From contig BJHS01000005.1 of NCBI GenBank assembly GCA_014193315.1, positions 1-64,000 on the forward strand: 64,000 bases of DNA, written 5' to 3'. The position numbers were made by a program, and so were the translations under genes. Under the pieces are notes generated by a model. It was given only the letters and a program-made list of their open reading frames with translations, was not told where the DNA came from and ran no database searches. This stretch comes from Verrucomicrobiota bacterium (GTDB lineage: Bacteria; Verrucomicrobiota; Verrucomicrobiia; Opitutales; UBA953). Shown here one piece after another: positions 27,865 through 36,229 of this stretch; within the stretch, counting starts at the first letter, position 1; each line of letters begins with the position of its first letter.

Positions 27865-29118
27865 TTACTTACCGACGGCCCTGGCCGGGTGGGCGTAGCC
27901 CTGCCACAGCTCCTCGAGCCGCCGACCATCGGGGTCACCGTCGAAGACCACGAAGCGGAACTTCTGGGTCAGGGCCTCGTCCGGTTTGATGCTCACGGCT
28001 CCATCGTGAACCGGCGTGAAGGCTACGAAGGGATCCTTCGGGTTGAACCGAGTCCACTGCGGGAAGTTCACGTTGTCCGGGTGGGCGAGGATGGCGATCC
28101 CCCCCCGGCCTTGGGCGGTCGGACCGGCGAAAGCGAACCAGCGCACCCTTTGGCCATCGCCGGCCTTGCGCCCGAGCTGGCCTTCCGACGTCACGAAGAT
28201 CAGCGCGGCATCGACGGTCCACGTGGCGAGCCCGCGGAACCCGAGGCCGCCATAGATGTGCTTGGTCAAGACAAGGGGGTCTTTCGTCGCGTTCCGCTGG
28301 GTTGTCTCCAGTTCAAACACGGTTTCCGCTACGCTCGGCAGGTAGGTGGTCACGCGCCAGTCCTCCGTGAGCACCTCGAGCGGCGGCTCTGCCTTGGTAT
28401 CCAGGCTGCGCATTTTGGCGCCGAATCCAGAATCCACCGCGCCGATCCAGCGCGCCCCGAGGCCGAGGTACTCGACCCGGCCGCTCTCGTCCTGGACATT
28501 CCAGAAATCGGGATGGCGGCCTTGGATCTCGGTGTGCGACCACGCGGTCCAGATGCCGTGATGGTGCGCATGGTCGGGGGCGAAGCTGCCGGAGATGACT
28601 TGCCCGGACGGGGTCAGTACGGGGTGAATGAAGCCTGCCCGGCGGTAGACGGGTTTGATCCCGGGAGGCAGTAGTTCATCATGCTGAAAAGCGAAAAGCC
28701 GACGTTGGACCCCGTCGGCGAGCGTCGTCATCCAGAGTTGATCGTTCATGTAAGCGTGCTCGACACTCTGCTCGGCTTGGCGGGATTCCACCGACCGGAG
28801 TTGCAGGGTGAGCGCTGCGCCCGCTGCTTGGAAGGGCAGAACGAAGTAAGGTTCTTTGGTGCGTTCATCCCATTGGACCGGATGGACTTCCTTGGGCGGC
28901 GCTCCTGCGGTGCTCACGACGAAGATGTCCTTCGAGTTCAGGCCAAGCGACTTGACCTCCGCCGCCGTCGCTAGGTAGACCCGTTGGTGTCGGCGATCCT
29001 TGTCTGCCGCGGGGAGCGAAAGTGTCACTGGCGCGTTGACCTCCGGGGTGGCCGGTGTCGGGAGCTCGGCGGCACTGAGCAACGAGCCGAGGGACGCGAC
29101 CAGTGCGACAAGTTTCAT
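27865..29118 (-). CDS. Secreted DUF6807 (PmoA family) protein
   Basis: This 417-residue protein has a short signal peptide (MKLVALVASLGSLLSAAE). The family mark is the stretch AGFIHPVLTPSGQVISGSFA followed by a histidine-rich DHAHHHGIWTAWSHTEIQG, and a later ARWIGAVDSGFGAKM strand region. Such proteins are annotated DUF6807 or, misleadingly, methane oxygenase PmoA; they are unrelated to particulate methane monooxygenase and are common in PVC bacteria near sugar genes. The histidine cluster suggests a metal or sugar site. It is transcribed leftward ahead of the second DUF1553/DUF1501 pair with about 80 bases between. Confidence 0.87.
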   Translation of the reverse strand: MKLVALVASLGSLLSAAELPTPATPEVNAPVTLSLPAADKDRRHQRVYLATAAEVKSLGLNSKDIFVVSTAGAPPKEVHPVQWDERTKEPYFVLPFQAAGAALTLQLRSVESRQAEQSVEHAYMNDQLWMTTLADGVQRRLFAFQHDELLPPGIKPVYRRAGFIHPVLTPSGQVISGSFAPDHAHHHGIWTAWSHTEIQGRHPDFWNVQDESGRVEYLGLGARWIGAVDSGFGAKMRSLDTKAEPPLEVLTEDWRVTTYLPSVAETVFELETTQRNATKDPLVLTKHIYGGLGFRGLATWTVDAALIFVTSEGQLGRKAGDGQRVRWFAFAGPTAQGRGGIAILAHPDNVNFPQWTRFNPKDPFVAFTPVHDGAVSIKPDEALTQKFRFVVFDGDPDGRRLEELWQGYAHPARAVGK

Positions 29119-29269
29119 AAGCGATATTTGACCACTTCCTTCCTCAACGGCACTCCGAAAGCCCCATTTCAGTTTTTTCCGGTTTTCAACACGTCTAAAT
29201 GAGCGAAACAGTCATTTGTTTCATATAAGATAGATATCATTCATTTAATATTGCGAAAGAGGGGGATAT
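29119..29269 (+). promoter_or_regulatory. AT-rich divergent promoter region upstream of glmM
   Basis: The segment from about 29200 to 29255 is much richer in A and T than the surroundings and separates the glmM start from the divergent DUF6807 start. A purine-rich GAGGGGG at 29259-29265 lies close before a TTG codon at 29270. No confident -35/-10 pair could be fixed; TAAGAT at 29226-29231 is one weak -10 candidate. Confidence 0.4.
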
Positions 29270-29284
29270 TTGTCGAATTGCCCC

Positions 29285-30634
29285 ATGACGACCCGACTCT
29301 TCGGCACCGACGGTATTCGAGGGAAAGCAAACGAATACCCCATCACTCCTGAAATCGCCCTCCGCACCGGACAGGCGATCTCACGGGTTTTGAAATCCAA
29401 CGGTGCCAATCACAACCGAGTCATCATCGGGAAGGACACGCGGGTATCGGGCTACATGTTGGAGACGGCGCTGACCAGCGGCTTGGTCTCGAGTGGCATG
29501 GATGTCTTTCTCGTCGGCCCGATGCCGACGCCGGGCGTCGCGCACCTGACGAAGTCGATGGGCTGCGGCGCGGGTATCATGCTCACGGCCTCGCACAACC
29601 CTTACGAAGATAATGGCCTGAAAATCTTCGGTCCGGATGGGTACAAGTTGTCCGACGACCTGGAGCTGGCGATCGAGAAGGAGATCCTCGCGGCGTCTCC
29701 CGGGCAGGGCGTGATGCCGGACAAGATCGGCAAGGCGACCCGCATCGACGACGCGCGCGGACGCTACATCGAGTACGCCAAACAGAGCGTCGGGGCGGGT
29801 GACTTAGGGGGAATGAAAATCGTGGTGGATTGCGGTCATGGCGCGGCGTACTTGTTGGCGCCTCTCATCTTCAAGGAACTCGGCGCGAAGGTGATAAAAC
29901 TCGGCGTGGATCCCGACGGGCTGAACATCAACGACGCTTGTGGTGCCTTGCACCCCCAGCATGCCGGCCGGGTTGTGAAGGAGCAAGGGGCTGACCTCGG
30001 GATATCTTTCGATGGCGACGCCGACCGGGTGATTTTCACCGACGAGACCGGGGCCGCTGTTTCGGGTGACCGCATCCTCACCTTGTGCGCGCTGGCGCTG
30101 ATGGAAGAAGGGAAACTTCGGGGGGCGACGATGGCATGCACGGTGATGAGCAACCTCGGGCTCCACGAAGCTTTGCGCCAGGCGGGTATCGCGGTGCTGA
30201 CCACCGCGGTCGGCGACCGCCACGTCATCGAGGCTTTGCGCGCCGGCGGCTTCTCCTTTGGTGGGGAAAATTCCGGCCACCTCATCTTCGCGGACCATGC
30301 GACCACCGGCGATGGGATCCTGAGCGCCCTTCAGGTCTTGCGGATCATGAAGCGCACTGGTCGCCCCTTGTCGGTGCTCGCCCAGGTCATGCGCGAGTAC
30401 CCCCAGACCTTGGTGAACCTTAAGGTTCGCGCCAAGCCACCGCTCGAGTCCCTGCCGGCCTTGCAGGCGGCGCTGCGCGAGGCGGACGCGACCTTCGGTC
30501 CTTTGGGGCGACACCTGATCCGCTACTCCGGCACGGAGAACAAGGTGCGGATCCTCGTCGAACACCGCGAGGCCGCGGTCGTCGATACCTGGTCGACCCG
30601 CCTCCGTGCCATCATCGAACAGGAACTGGCCTGA
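29285..30634 (+). CDS. glmM: Phosphoglucosamine mutase
   Basis: This 449-residue cytoplasmic enzyme converts glucosamine-6-phosphate to glucosamine-1-phosphate for UDP-GlcNAc synthesis. Visible motifs are the N-terminal RLFGTDGIRGKAN, the active-site serine loop IMLTASHNPYEDNGLKIF, the Mg-binding ISFDGDADRVIF, the sugar-specificity loop GGENSGH and the C-terminal phosphate-binding RYSGTENKVRILVE. The ATG at 29285 is chosen; a TTG five codons upstream (29270) has a better-placed purine-rich stretch and is an alternative. It is the first gene of glmM/acetyltransferase/glmS, one base before the next start. Confidence 0.95.
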   Translation: MTTRLFGTDGIRGKANEYPITPEIALRTGQAISRVLKSNGANHNRVIIGKDTRVSGYMLETALTSGLVSSGMDVFLVGPMPTPGVAHLTKSMGCGAGIMLTASHNPYEDNGLKIFGPDGYKLSDDLELAIEKEILAASPGQGVMPDKIGKATRIDDARGRYIEYAKQSVGAGDLGGMKIVVDCGHGAAYLLAPLIFKELGAKVIKLGVDPDGLNINDACGALHPQHAGRVVKEQGADLGISFDGDADRVIFTDETGAAVSGDRILTLCALALMEEGKLRGATMACTVMSNLGLHEALRQAGIAVLTTAVGDRHVIEALRAGGFSFGGENSGHLIFADHATTGDGILSALQVLRIMKRTGRPLSVLAQVMREYPQTLVNLKVRAKPPLESLPALQAALREADATFGPLGRHLIRYSGTENKVRILVEHREAAVVDTWSTRLRAIIEQELA

Positions 30635-30635
30635 C

Positions 30636-31508
30636 ATGGATACCTTCCTCCTGCTTGCGCCGAGCCTGCTACCTGGGTTGGCCCCGCTCAAACTTCCCAA
30701 CCTACGGGTGGGCAACCGGCCCCTGGCCGACCATCAGCGGGCCGCGCTGGCGGCGGCCGACCTTCAGGAAGCCTTGCCGGGCCCTTCGGCTTTTGTCGTC
30801 GATGGCCTCGCCTGGCTGGAGGCCGAAGAAGTGCGTGCCTTCGTCCGTTCGGATGCCGCGTCCCTGACGATGCCGGAGGGGACGTCCCTGATCCGACGCG
30901 TCGGGGCGACCGGTGAGGACCGCGTGGCAGTGACCTCCTTTCGCGTCGAGCACTCCTGGGACCTGCTCCGTGCCAACGAGCAACACCTCCGCGCCCGGAC
31001 GGACTACGCTCGAGCGGCGGAAATCCCTCCCTCGCTTTACCTCGATGGCCGGCTGCAGGTCGGACGAGGGACCAGGATTCTTCCCGGGGTGGTGATTGAA
31101 GGCGATGTCATCATCGGCGAGGACTGTAAAATCGGGCCCAACTGCTACCTCCGGGGCGCCACCACGATCGGGGACCGCTGCCACGTCGGCCAAGCGGTCG
31201 AAATCAAGAACTCCATCTTGATGGACGGGACGAATGTGGGCCACCTATCGTACGTCGGCGACTCCATCCTCGGTCAGAAAGTCAACTTCGGCGCCGGGAC
31301 CCTGACCTCGAACCTCCGCCACAATGGGCGCAACCACCGAACCCTCGTGGCCGGTGAACTCGTCGATACCGGGCGGAGGAAATTCGGCGCGGTAGTCGGT
31401 GATGGCGTGCACACCGGCATCCACACCTCGATCTACCCCGGACGTAAGCTCGCCGCGGGCGCGACCACTCGGCCGGGCGACATCGTCCAAACCGACCTGA
31501 CCGCCTAA
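30636..31508 (+). CDS. GlmU-like left-handed beta-helix acetyltransferase with a short N-terminal domain
   Basis: This 290-residue protein begins one base after the glmM stop and ends four bases before glmS. Residues about 140-285 are hexapeptide repeats of a left-handed beta helix ending in the GlmU-like acceptor region (NFGAGTLTSNLRHNGRNHRT, RKFGAVVGDGVHTGIHTSIYPG). Unlike full GlmU (about 450 residues), it has no N-terminal LxxGxGxRM pyrophosphorylase signature; residues 1-120 are only a short domain, related at most to reduced nucleotidyltransferase-like domains in other GlmU-like proteins. The likely role is acetylation of glucosamine-1-phosphate, with uridylyl transfer supplied by another gene. 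The operon context strongly supports this; the exact split is inference. Confidence 0.8.
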   Translation: MDTFLLLAPSLLPGLAPLKLPNLRVGNRPLADHQRAALAAADLQEALPGPSAFVVDGLAWLEAEEVRAFVRSDAASLTMPEGTSLIRRVGATGEDRVAVTSFRVEHSWDLLRANEQHLRARTDYARAAEIPPSLYLDGRLQVGRGTRILPGVVIEGDVIIGEDCKIGPNCYLRGATTIGDRCHVGQAVEIKNSILMDGTNVGHLSYVGDSILGQKVNFGAGTLTSNLRHNGRNHRTLVAGELVDTGRRKFGAVVGDGVHTGIHTSIYPGRKLAAGATTRPGDIVQTDLTA

Positions 31509-31512
31509 GGTC

Positions 31513-33348
31513 ATGTGCGGCATCATCGGTTACGTCGGCGGCGCCCCCGCCATCCCCGTCCTTCTCGCTGGCCTCAAGCGACTCGAGTACCGCGGCTACG
31601 ACTCCGCGGGCTTTGCCCTGCAGCGTGGCAACGAACTGGTCGCCCTCAAGTCCGTCGGCAAGGTCGCTCGTCTGGCGGAAAAAACCCGGGACACATGGTC
31701 GAGTGAGGCGCAGCGCACCCCGTGCACCGGCATCGCGCACACCCGTTGGGCGACCCATGGGTCCCCGACCGAGCCTAACGCCCACCCGCATTTCGCCGAA
31801 GGGGGCGGGATCGCGCTGGTGCATAACGGCATCATCGAGAACTACCGTGCCATCCGCACCCGGCTGGAAGCGAAGGGCCACGTGTTCGTCTCGGAGACCG
31901 ACACCGAGGCGCTGGCGCGGCTCATCGGGGAGTGCCACCGCGGCGACCTGCGTGCGGCGGTCATCGCCGCCTTGCGCCAGATCGAAGGGGCCTACGGTAT
32001 CGCCGTCCTTTCCCGCGACGAGCCCGGCGTCATCGTTGCCGCCCGCAAAGGCAGCCCCTTGGTCATCGGCGTCGGGGAAGGGGAGAGTTTGGTCGCCTCC
32101 GACCCGGCGGCCATCATCGCGCACACCCGCCGCGTTATCTACCTCGATGACGGGGATGTCGCGCGAATCACGGCCGACCATGTCGACATCATCGACCTCG
32201 ACGAGGCGCGGATCGACCGAGCGGTGGGGGTGCTCGGGTTTGCCGCCGAAGCCGTCGAGAAGGGTGGCTACGAACATTTCATGCTCAAGGAGATCCATGA
32301 GCAACCCGAAGCGCTGCGTAATGCCCTGCGGGGGAGGCTCGACCTCCCCCAAGGAACGGCGGTGCTCGCCGGCATGGGGGCGTCACCCCGCGACCTGGCC
32401 GAGATTCGGCGCATTATTCTCCTGGGATGCGGCACCTCGTTGCACGCTGGGCAAGTCGGAGAGCATGCCTTCTGTGACCTCGCGGGTGTGCCCGCGGGGG
32501 TGCAGCTGGCGGCCGAGTTCCGCTACCGTAACCCCTTGGTCGACCCCTCCGATCTCGTCATCGCCATCTCGCAATCTGGCGAGACGGCGGACACCCTGGC
32601 CGCCGTCCGCGAAGCCCGCGAGAAGGGCGCCGTGGTGTTGGGTCTCGTCAACGTCGTCGGGTCGGCCATCGCCCGAGAGACCGGGCGCGGCGTCTACCTT
32701 CACGCAGGCCCGGAAATCTCGGTGGCGTCGACCAAGGCCTTCACCTGCCAGGTCGCCGTCCTGCTCCAGATGGCCTTGCGGCTGGGCCGCGGCCGTCGGC
32801 TCTCCCGCGAGCGGGGCATCGAGATCGCGGCCGAACTCGCCCGACTCCCGGAACTGGTCGGCGCGGTGCTCGCCCGCGAGGCGGACATCGCCGCGATCGC
32901 CCAGCGCTTCATCGGTCGTGAGCATGCCTTCTACCTGGGCCGGGGACCGATGCATGCCGTGGCGTTGGAAGGCGCGCTCAAACTGAAAGAAATCTCCTAC
33001 ATCCATGCCGAGGGCTACCATGCCGCGGAACTCAAACATGGTCCGATCGCGTTGCTCACGCCTGGCACCCCCGTCGTCGTCCTCGCGAATCGTTCGTCGG
33101 TTCGCGATAAGGTCTGGGGCAATGCCGAGGAATGCCGCGCGCGCGGTAGCTGCATCATCGCCGTGGTGACCGAGGGGGACGAAGCCCCTGGCGCCGATGA
33201 AGTGTTGCGCATCCCGGCGTGCGACCCGTTGGTGGCGACAATCCCCGCGGCGGTGGCCTTGCAGTTGCTGGCTTACTATGTGGCCCGACTACGCGGTTGT
33301 CCCATCGATCAGCCACGCAACTTAGCCAAGTCGGTCACCGTCGAGTAA
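31513..33348 (+). CDS. glmS: Glutamine--fructose-6-phosphate aminotransferase (isomerizing)
   Basis: This 611-residue cytoplasmic enzyme makes glucosamine-6-phosphate from fructose-6-phosphate and glutamine, the committed step to UDP-GlcNAc. The catalytic nucleophile is Cys2 (MCGIIGYVGG), with glutaminase motifs RLEYRGYDSAGFAL, THGSPTEPNAHPH and VHNGIIENY. Two SIS domains follow (ILLGCGTSLHAGQVGEHAF, ISQSGETADTLAAVREA, EGYHAAELKHGPIALL). It ends with the family's invariant tail QPRNLAKSVTVE. Full length is as usual (about 610). It closes the glmM operon; no glmS ribozyme-like region lies before it, as only four bases separate it from the previous stop. Confidence 0.97.
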   Translation: MCGIIGYVGGAPAIPVLLAGLKRLEYRGYDSAGFALQRGNELVALKSVGKVARLAEKTRDTWSSEAQRTPCTGIAHTRWATHGSPTEPNAHPHFAEGGGIALVHNGIIENYRAIRTRLEAKGHVFVSETDTEALARLIGECHRGDLRAAVIAALRQIEGAYGIAVLSRDEPGVIVAARKGSPLVIGVGEGESLVASDPAAIIAHTRRVIYLDDGDVARITADHVDIIDLDEARIDRAVGVLGFAAEAVEKGGYEHFMLKEIHEQPEALRNALRGRLDLPQGTAVLAGMGASPRDLAEIRRIILLGCGTSLHAGQVGEHAFCDLAGVPAGVQLAAEFRYRNPLVDPSDLVIAISQSGETADTLAAVREAREKGAVVLGLVNVVGSAIARETGRGVYLHAGPEISVASTKAFTCQVAVLLQMALRLGRGRRLSRERGIEIAAELARLPELVGAVLAREADIAAIAQRFIGREHAFYLGRGPMHAVALEGALKLKEISYIHAEGYHAAELKHGPIALLTPGTPVVVLANRSSVRDKVWGNAEECRARGSCIIAVVTEGDEAPGADEVLRIPACDPLVATIPAAVALQLLAYYVARLRGCPIDQPRNLAKSVTVE

Positions 33349-33424
33349 GGGGTTCTACCTGAGCAAACAACCTCACGAGCCAACCCTTGCCGAAGCGGGG
33401 CGTTAGCCTCGTCCTATTCTCGCT

Positions 33425-33751
33425 ATGACAACCAACGCGAAACGTACCTGCCATTGTTGCCGCAAGGCGAAATCCCTCGAGAGTTTCCCGCCGTTGCAGC
33501 CAGGGGGGCTGCTCCACCCCTACTGCCGCCCCTGCCTGACTATCCGGGTCCGTCGAAACGGTCGCGCCCGCGACCAGGCGGCCTCGGCTGCCACCAAAGA
33601 ATGTGCCCTCTGCGCCCAGCGTCTCCCGCTGGACACCTTCCACTGGATCAAGTCCAGTCAGACCCACCACAGTTACTGCCGGGGGTGTCACTCGGTCTAC
33701 ATGGCTGAACGCTACCGGCGTCGCCGCCGCCAAGCGGTGGCCAAGGCATAA
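33425..33751 (+). CDS. Small tandem CxxC zinc-finger protein
   Basis: This 108-residue protein has two copies of a Cys4 zinc-knuckle unit. The first is TCHCCRKAKSLESFPPLQPGG...YCRPCL, the second ECALCAQRLPLDTFHWIKSS...YCRGCH. Each unit resembles the zinc-binding N-terminal part of endonuclease VII and some HNH nucleases, in which a CxxC, a PL-x-F segment and a second CxxC fold together. No HNH catalytic motif follows; the protein ends in a basic tail (YRRRRRQAVAKA) suited to nucleic-acid binding. It lies between glmS and two tRNA genes. Its function is unknown; DNA or RNA binding is inferred from composition. Confidence 0.75.
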   Translation: MTTNAKRTCHCCRKAKSLESFPPLQPGGLLHPYCRPCLTIRVRRNGRARDQAASAATKECALCAQRLPLDTFHWIKSSQTHHSYCRGCHSVYMAERYRRRRRQAVAKA

Positions 33752-33785
33752 CCAACCGGCAAGCTAGGGGGCCCAAGGTTCTCGC

Positions 33786-33860
<75 letters not shown>

Positions 33861-33962
33861 GACAGCGAGAGAGCGATAAGTGCAACTTGCGCGTCGCTTT
33901 TCAAGCGCAAAGAACGGCAAAGATTACCTCGGTGAAGCCTTTGCAGCGTGGGCTGATCGGGG

Positions 33963-34034
33963 TGGCCGGACCGGGACTCGAACCCGGAACCAATTGATTA
34001 AAAGTCAACTGCTCTACCATTGAGCTATCCGGCC
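33963..34034 (-). tRNA. tRNA-Lys (anticodon TTT)
   Basis: On the minus strand from 34034 the acceptor GGCCGGA pairs with TCCGGCC. The D arm and anticodon stem are identical to the neighbouring tRNA, but the loop is CTTTTAA, giving TTT (lysine AAA codons). The T arm has GGTTCGAGTCC. After the discriminator A the genome reads CCC, so the 3' CCA must be completed by tRNA nucleotidyltransferase, unlike the first copy. Confidence 0.93.
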
Positions 34035-34088
34035 GTCCGAACTCCGCAATCCAAGGGTCGAGGAGCCGACAGGTAAAGACTTTTTGTC

Positions 34089-34652
34089 CTAGCGGTGACC
34101 ACGCTGACGCAAGGCCTCGAAGAGGCACACGCCGGCCGAGACGGAAACGTTGAGGCACGGCACCTGCCCGAGCATCGGAATCCGCAAGAGGAAGTCACAG
34201 GTCTCGGCCGTCAGGTGCCGGATGCCGTCGCCCTCGGCGCCCAGCACGATGGCCAGAGGACCCGTCAGCTTGGCCTGGAAGACCGATTGACTGGCTTTGT
34301 GGTCGCTGGTGCCGGCGAGCCAAACGCCGCCTTCCTTCAGTTTGACCAAGGCGTTGCGGAGGTTGTTGGCCTGCACGATGGGCAGACGCTCGGCCGCCCC
34401 CACGGCGACTTTACGGACGGTGTCGTTGACGGGAGAGGAGTTCTTGCGTGTCGTGATGACGAAGGCGCAACCGGCACACTCGGCGGTCCGGAGGCATGCA
34501 CCGAGATTGTGGGGGTCTTGGACACCGTCGAGGACCAGGATCAGCGGGTCTTTGTGCAGGGCAAGCAAGCCCGGGATGTCGGCCTCGTCGAGTAAACGGA
34601 CGGGTTTGAGGAGGTCCGCGTGACGCGGGGCGCGGTCGTTGCTCCGGGCCAT
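34089..34652 (-). CDS. TrmH/RlmB family RNA 2'-O-methyltransferase (catalytic SPOUT domain only)
   Basis: This 187-residue protein contains the three SpoU motifs in order: motif 1 DGVQDPHNLGACLRTAECAG, motif 2 LAIVLGAEGDGIRHLTAE and motif 3 LRIPMLGQVPCLNVSVSAGVCLFEAL, which build the SAM-binding trefoil knot. RlmB proteins are normally about 245 residues with an N-terminal substrate-binding L30e-like domain; that domain is essentially missing here, leaving about 25 residues before the catalytic fold. It probably ribose-methylates 23S rRNA or a tRNA. It is transcribed leftward just after asd (6 bases) and just before the two tRNA-Lys genes, which is suggestive but not proof of a tRNA substrate. 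Confidence 0.88.
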   Translation of the reverse strand: MARSNDRAPRHADLLKPVRLLDEADIPGLLALHKDPLILVLDGVQDPHNLGACLRTAECAGCAFVITTRKNSSPVNDTVRKVAVGAAERLPIVQANNLRNALVKLKEGGVWLAGTSDHKASQSVFQAKLTGPLAIVLGAEGDGIRHLTAETCDFLLRIPMLGQVPCLNVSVSAGVCLFEALRQRGHR

Positions 34653-34658
34653 GACGGT

Positions 34659-35678
34659 TTAGCGGCGAGCGAGCCGTCCACGCGAGTGGAGCGTCTCGGC
34701 GATCTGGATCGCATTGAGGGCCGCGCCCTTCCAGAGCTGATCGCCGCTCACCCAGAGGGAGAGGCCATTGTCGAAGAGGGTGTCCTTGCGCAGACGGCCG
34801 ACGCCGCACTTCTCCTTGCCGGCGTAATCGAGCGGCATCGGGTACTTCTTATTGGCCGGATCATCGCACAGTTCAGCACCGGGGAAGTCGGCGATAGCCT
34901 GACGCGCCACCGCGAGATCCACCGGGTGGGCGAACTCGGCGCTGATCGCGATCGAGTGGGCGCGGAAAACAGGGACGCGCACGCAGGTGGTCGTGACCTT
35001 AAGGTCCGGGAGGCTCATGATTTTGCGACCTTCATTGAGCATCTTCATCTCCTCCTTCGTGTAGCCGTCCTCGAGGAACGAATCCACCTGGGGGATGAGG
35101 TTGAAGTTGATGGTGTGGGAATAGACCTTCGGCGTGAGGGTCTCGCCGCGGGCCCAGGCGCGGGCCTGGGCGTCGAGCTCGCGCATCGCTTCGGCGCCGG
35201 TGCCGGAGACGGCCTGATAGGTCGACGCGAAGAAGCGCGTGAGGCCGAAGGCGCGATGCAGCGGGTAAAGGCCCATCAAGGCGATGGCCGTCGAGCAATT
35301 GGGGTTGGCGAGGATGCCCTTGTGGTTGTCCATCGCCTCGGGATTGATCTCCGGGATGACCAGCGGGACGTCCGGGAACATGCGGAAGGCCGAGCTGTTG
35401 TCGATGACGAGGCAGCCCCGCTTGACGGCCTCGGGAGCGAGGGCGAGGGAGATGGCACCGCCGGCGCTGAAAATCGCGAAATCCAGCCCTTCAAAGGCTT
35501 CCGGCTTGGCCTCTTGGACGGTCCATTCCTTGCCGGCATAGGTGACCTTGCTGCCGGCCGAACGCGCCGAGGCCAGAGGCCGGAGTTCCGCGACCGGGAA
35601 ACCTCGCTTGGCCATCAATGCGAGGATTTCTTGACCCACGGCGCCTGTCACGCCCACGATGCCGATACGATATGCCAT
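34659..35678 (-). CDS. asd: Aspartate-semialdehyde dehydrogenase
   Basis: The protein has 339 residues from ATG at 35678 (MAYRIGIVGVTGAVGQEILAL), the start that places the Rossmann GxxGxxG at the N-terminus. It makes aspartate semialdehyde from aspartyl phosphate with NADPH, feeding lysine, threonine and meso-diaminopimelate. The catalytic nucleophile Cys128 is in ILANPNCSTA. Further family marks are AGGAISLALAPEAV, YQAVSGTGAEAMREL, VRVPVFRAHSIAI and the C-terminal LWVSGDQLWKGAALNAIQIAE. Diaminopimelate supply fits the neighbouring wall genes. Its start nearly abuts the divergent L,D-transpeptidase gene. Confidence 0.95.
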   Translation of the reverse strand: MAYRIGIVGVTGAVGQEILALMAKRGFPVAELRPLASARSAGSKVTYAGKEWTVQEAKPEAFEGLDFAIFSAGGAISLALAPEAVKRGCLVIDNSSAFRMFPDVPLVIPEINPEAMDNHKGILANPNCSTAIALMGLYPLHRAFGLTRFFASTYQAVSGTGAEAMRELDAQARAWARGETLTPKVYSHTINFNLIPQVDSFLEDGYTKEEMKMLNEGRKIMSLPDLKVTTTCVRVPVFRAHSIAISAEFAHPVDLAVARQAIADFPGAELCDDPANKKYPMPLDYAGKEKCGVGRLRKDTLFDNGLSLWVSGDQLWKGAALNAIQIAETLHSRGRLARR

Positions 35679-35695
35679 GTGATGATAGAGCTTTG

Positions 35696-36229
35696 GTGTT
35701 AAGACAGGAGCTAGGCGAACGCCTTGCGGCCCGCGGTCTCCCAAGTGCGGAACATTGCATCGTTGTGTCGGTTGACCAGCAAAAACTATGGCTTTTTGAG
35801 GGTGAGCGTGCCCGGGAGTACACGGTCAGCACCGCCCGGGCCGGCGTCGGCTGCGTCGCGGATTCGTACCAAACCCCGCTGGGCTGGCATCGGGTCGCGG
35901 AGAAGATCGGCGCGGACGCACCCTTGGGAATGGTTTTTAAGGCACGTCAACCGACCGGTCGCATCTGGACCGAGCGACCTGCCCCGGAGGATAATCTCAT
36001 CACTTCGCGAATCCTCTGGCTCGAGGGCTGTGAGTCTGGTCATAACGCCGGACAGGATGCCGACGGGCGTGTGGTCGACACGAAGGCCCGTTTCGTCTAC
36101 CTCCATGGCACCAACCAGGTGGCCAAGCTCGGCACCCCGAATAGTCACGGGTGCGTCCTGCTCTCGGACGACGACATCGTGGACCTTTTCGCCCGCGTGC
36201 CGGTCGGGACGCCGGTCTACTTGCGCTGA
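35696..36229 (+). CDS. L,D-transpeptidase (YkuD/ErfK family)
   Basis: A GTG at 35696 gives 177 residues and leaves 17 bases to the divergent asd start; an ATG at 35672 is an alternative that overlaps asd. The N-terminal CIVVSVDQQKLWLFEG is the usual first strand of the YkuD fold. The catalytic motif reads HGTNQVAKLGTPNSHGCVLL with Cys153 as nucleophile. No signal peptide is visible, so export would need an unconventional route or a misjudged start. The expected reaction is formation of 3-3 peptidoglycan cross-links or attachment of a wall protein. Its stop overlaps the convergent PBP2 gene by 13 bases. Confidence 0.87.
   Translation: MLRQELGERLAARGLPSAEHCIVVSVDQQKLWLFEGERAREYTVSTARAGVGCVADSYQTPLGWHRVAEKIGADAPLGMVFKARQPTGRIWTERPAPEDNLITSRILWLEGCESGHNAGQDADGRVVDTKARFVYLHGTNQVAKLGTPNSHGCVLLSDDDIVDLFARVPVGTPVYLR

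Noticed and set aside
31509-31512. glmS ribozyme or riboswitch ahead of glmS
   Set aside because: Only four bases separate glmS from the previous stop, leaving no room for a structured leader.
33901-34158. 85-codon minus-strand open frame over a tRNA gene
   Set aside because: It covers tRNA-Lys(TTT) and the start of its peptide is simply translated tRNA sequence.
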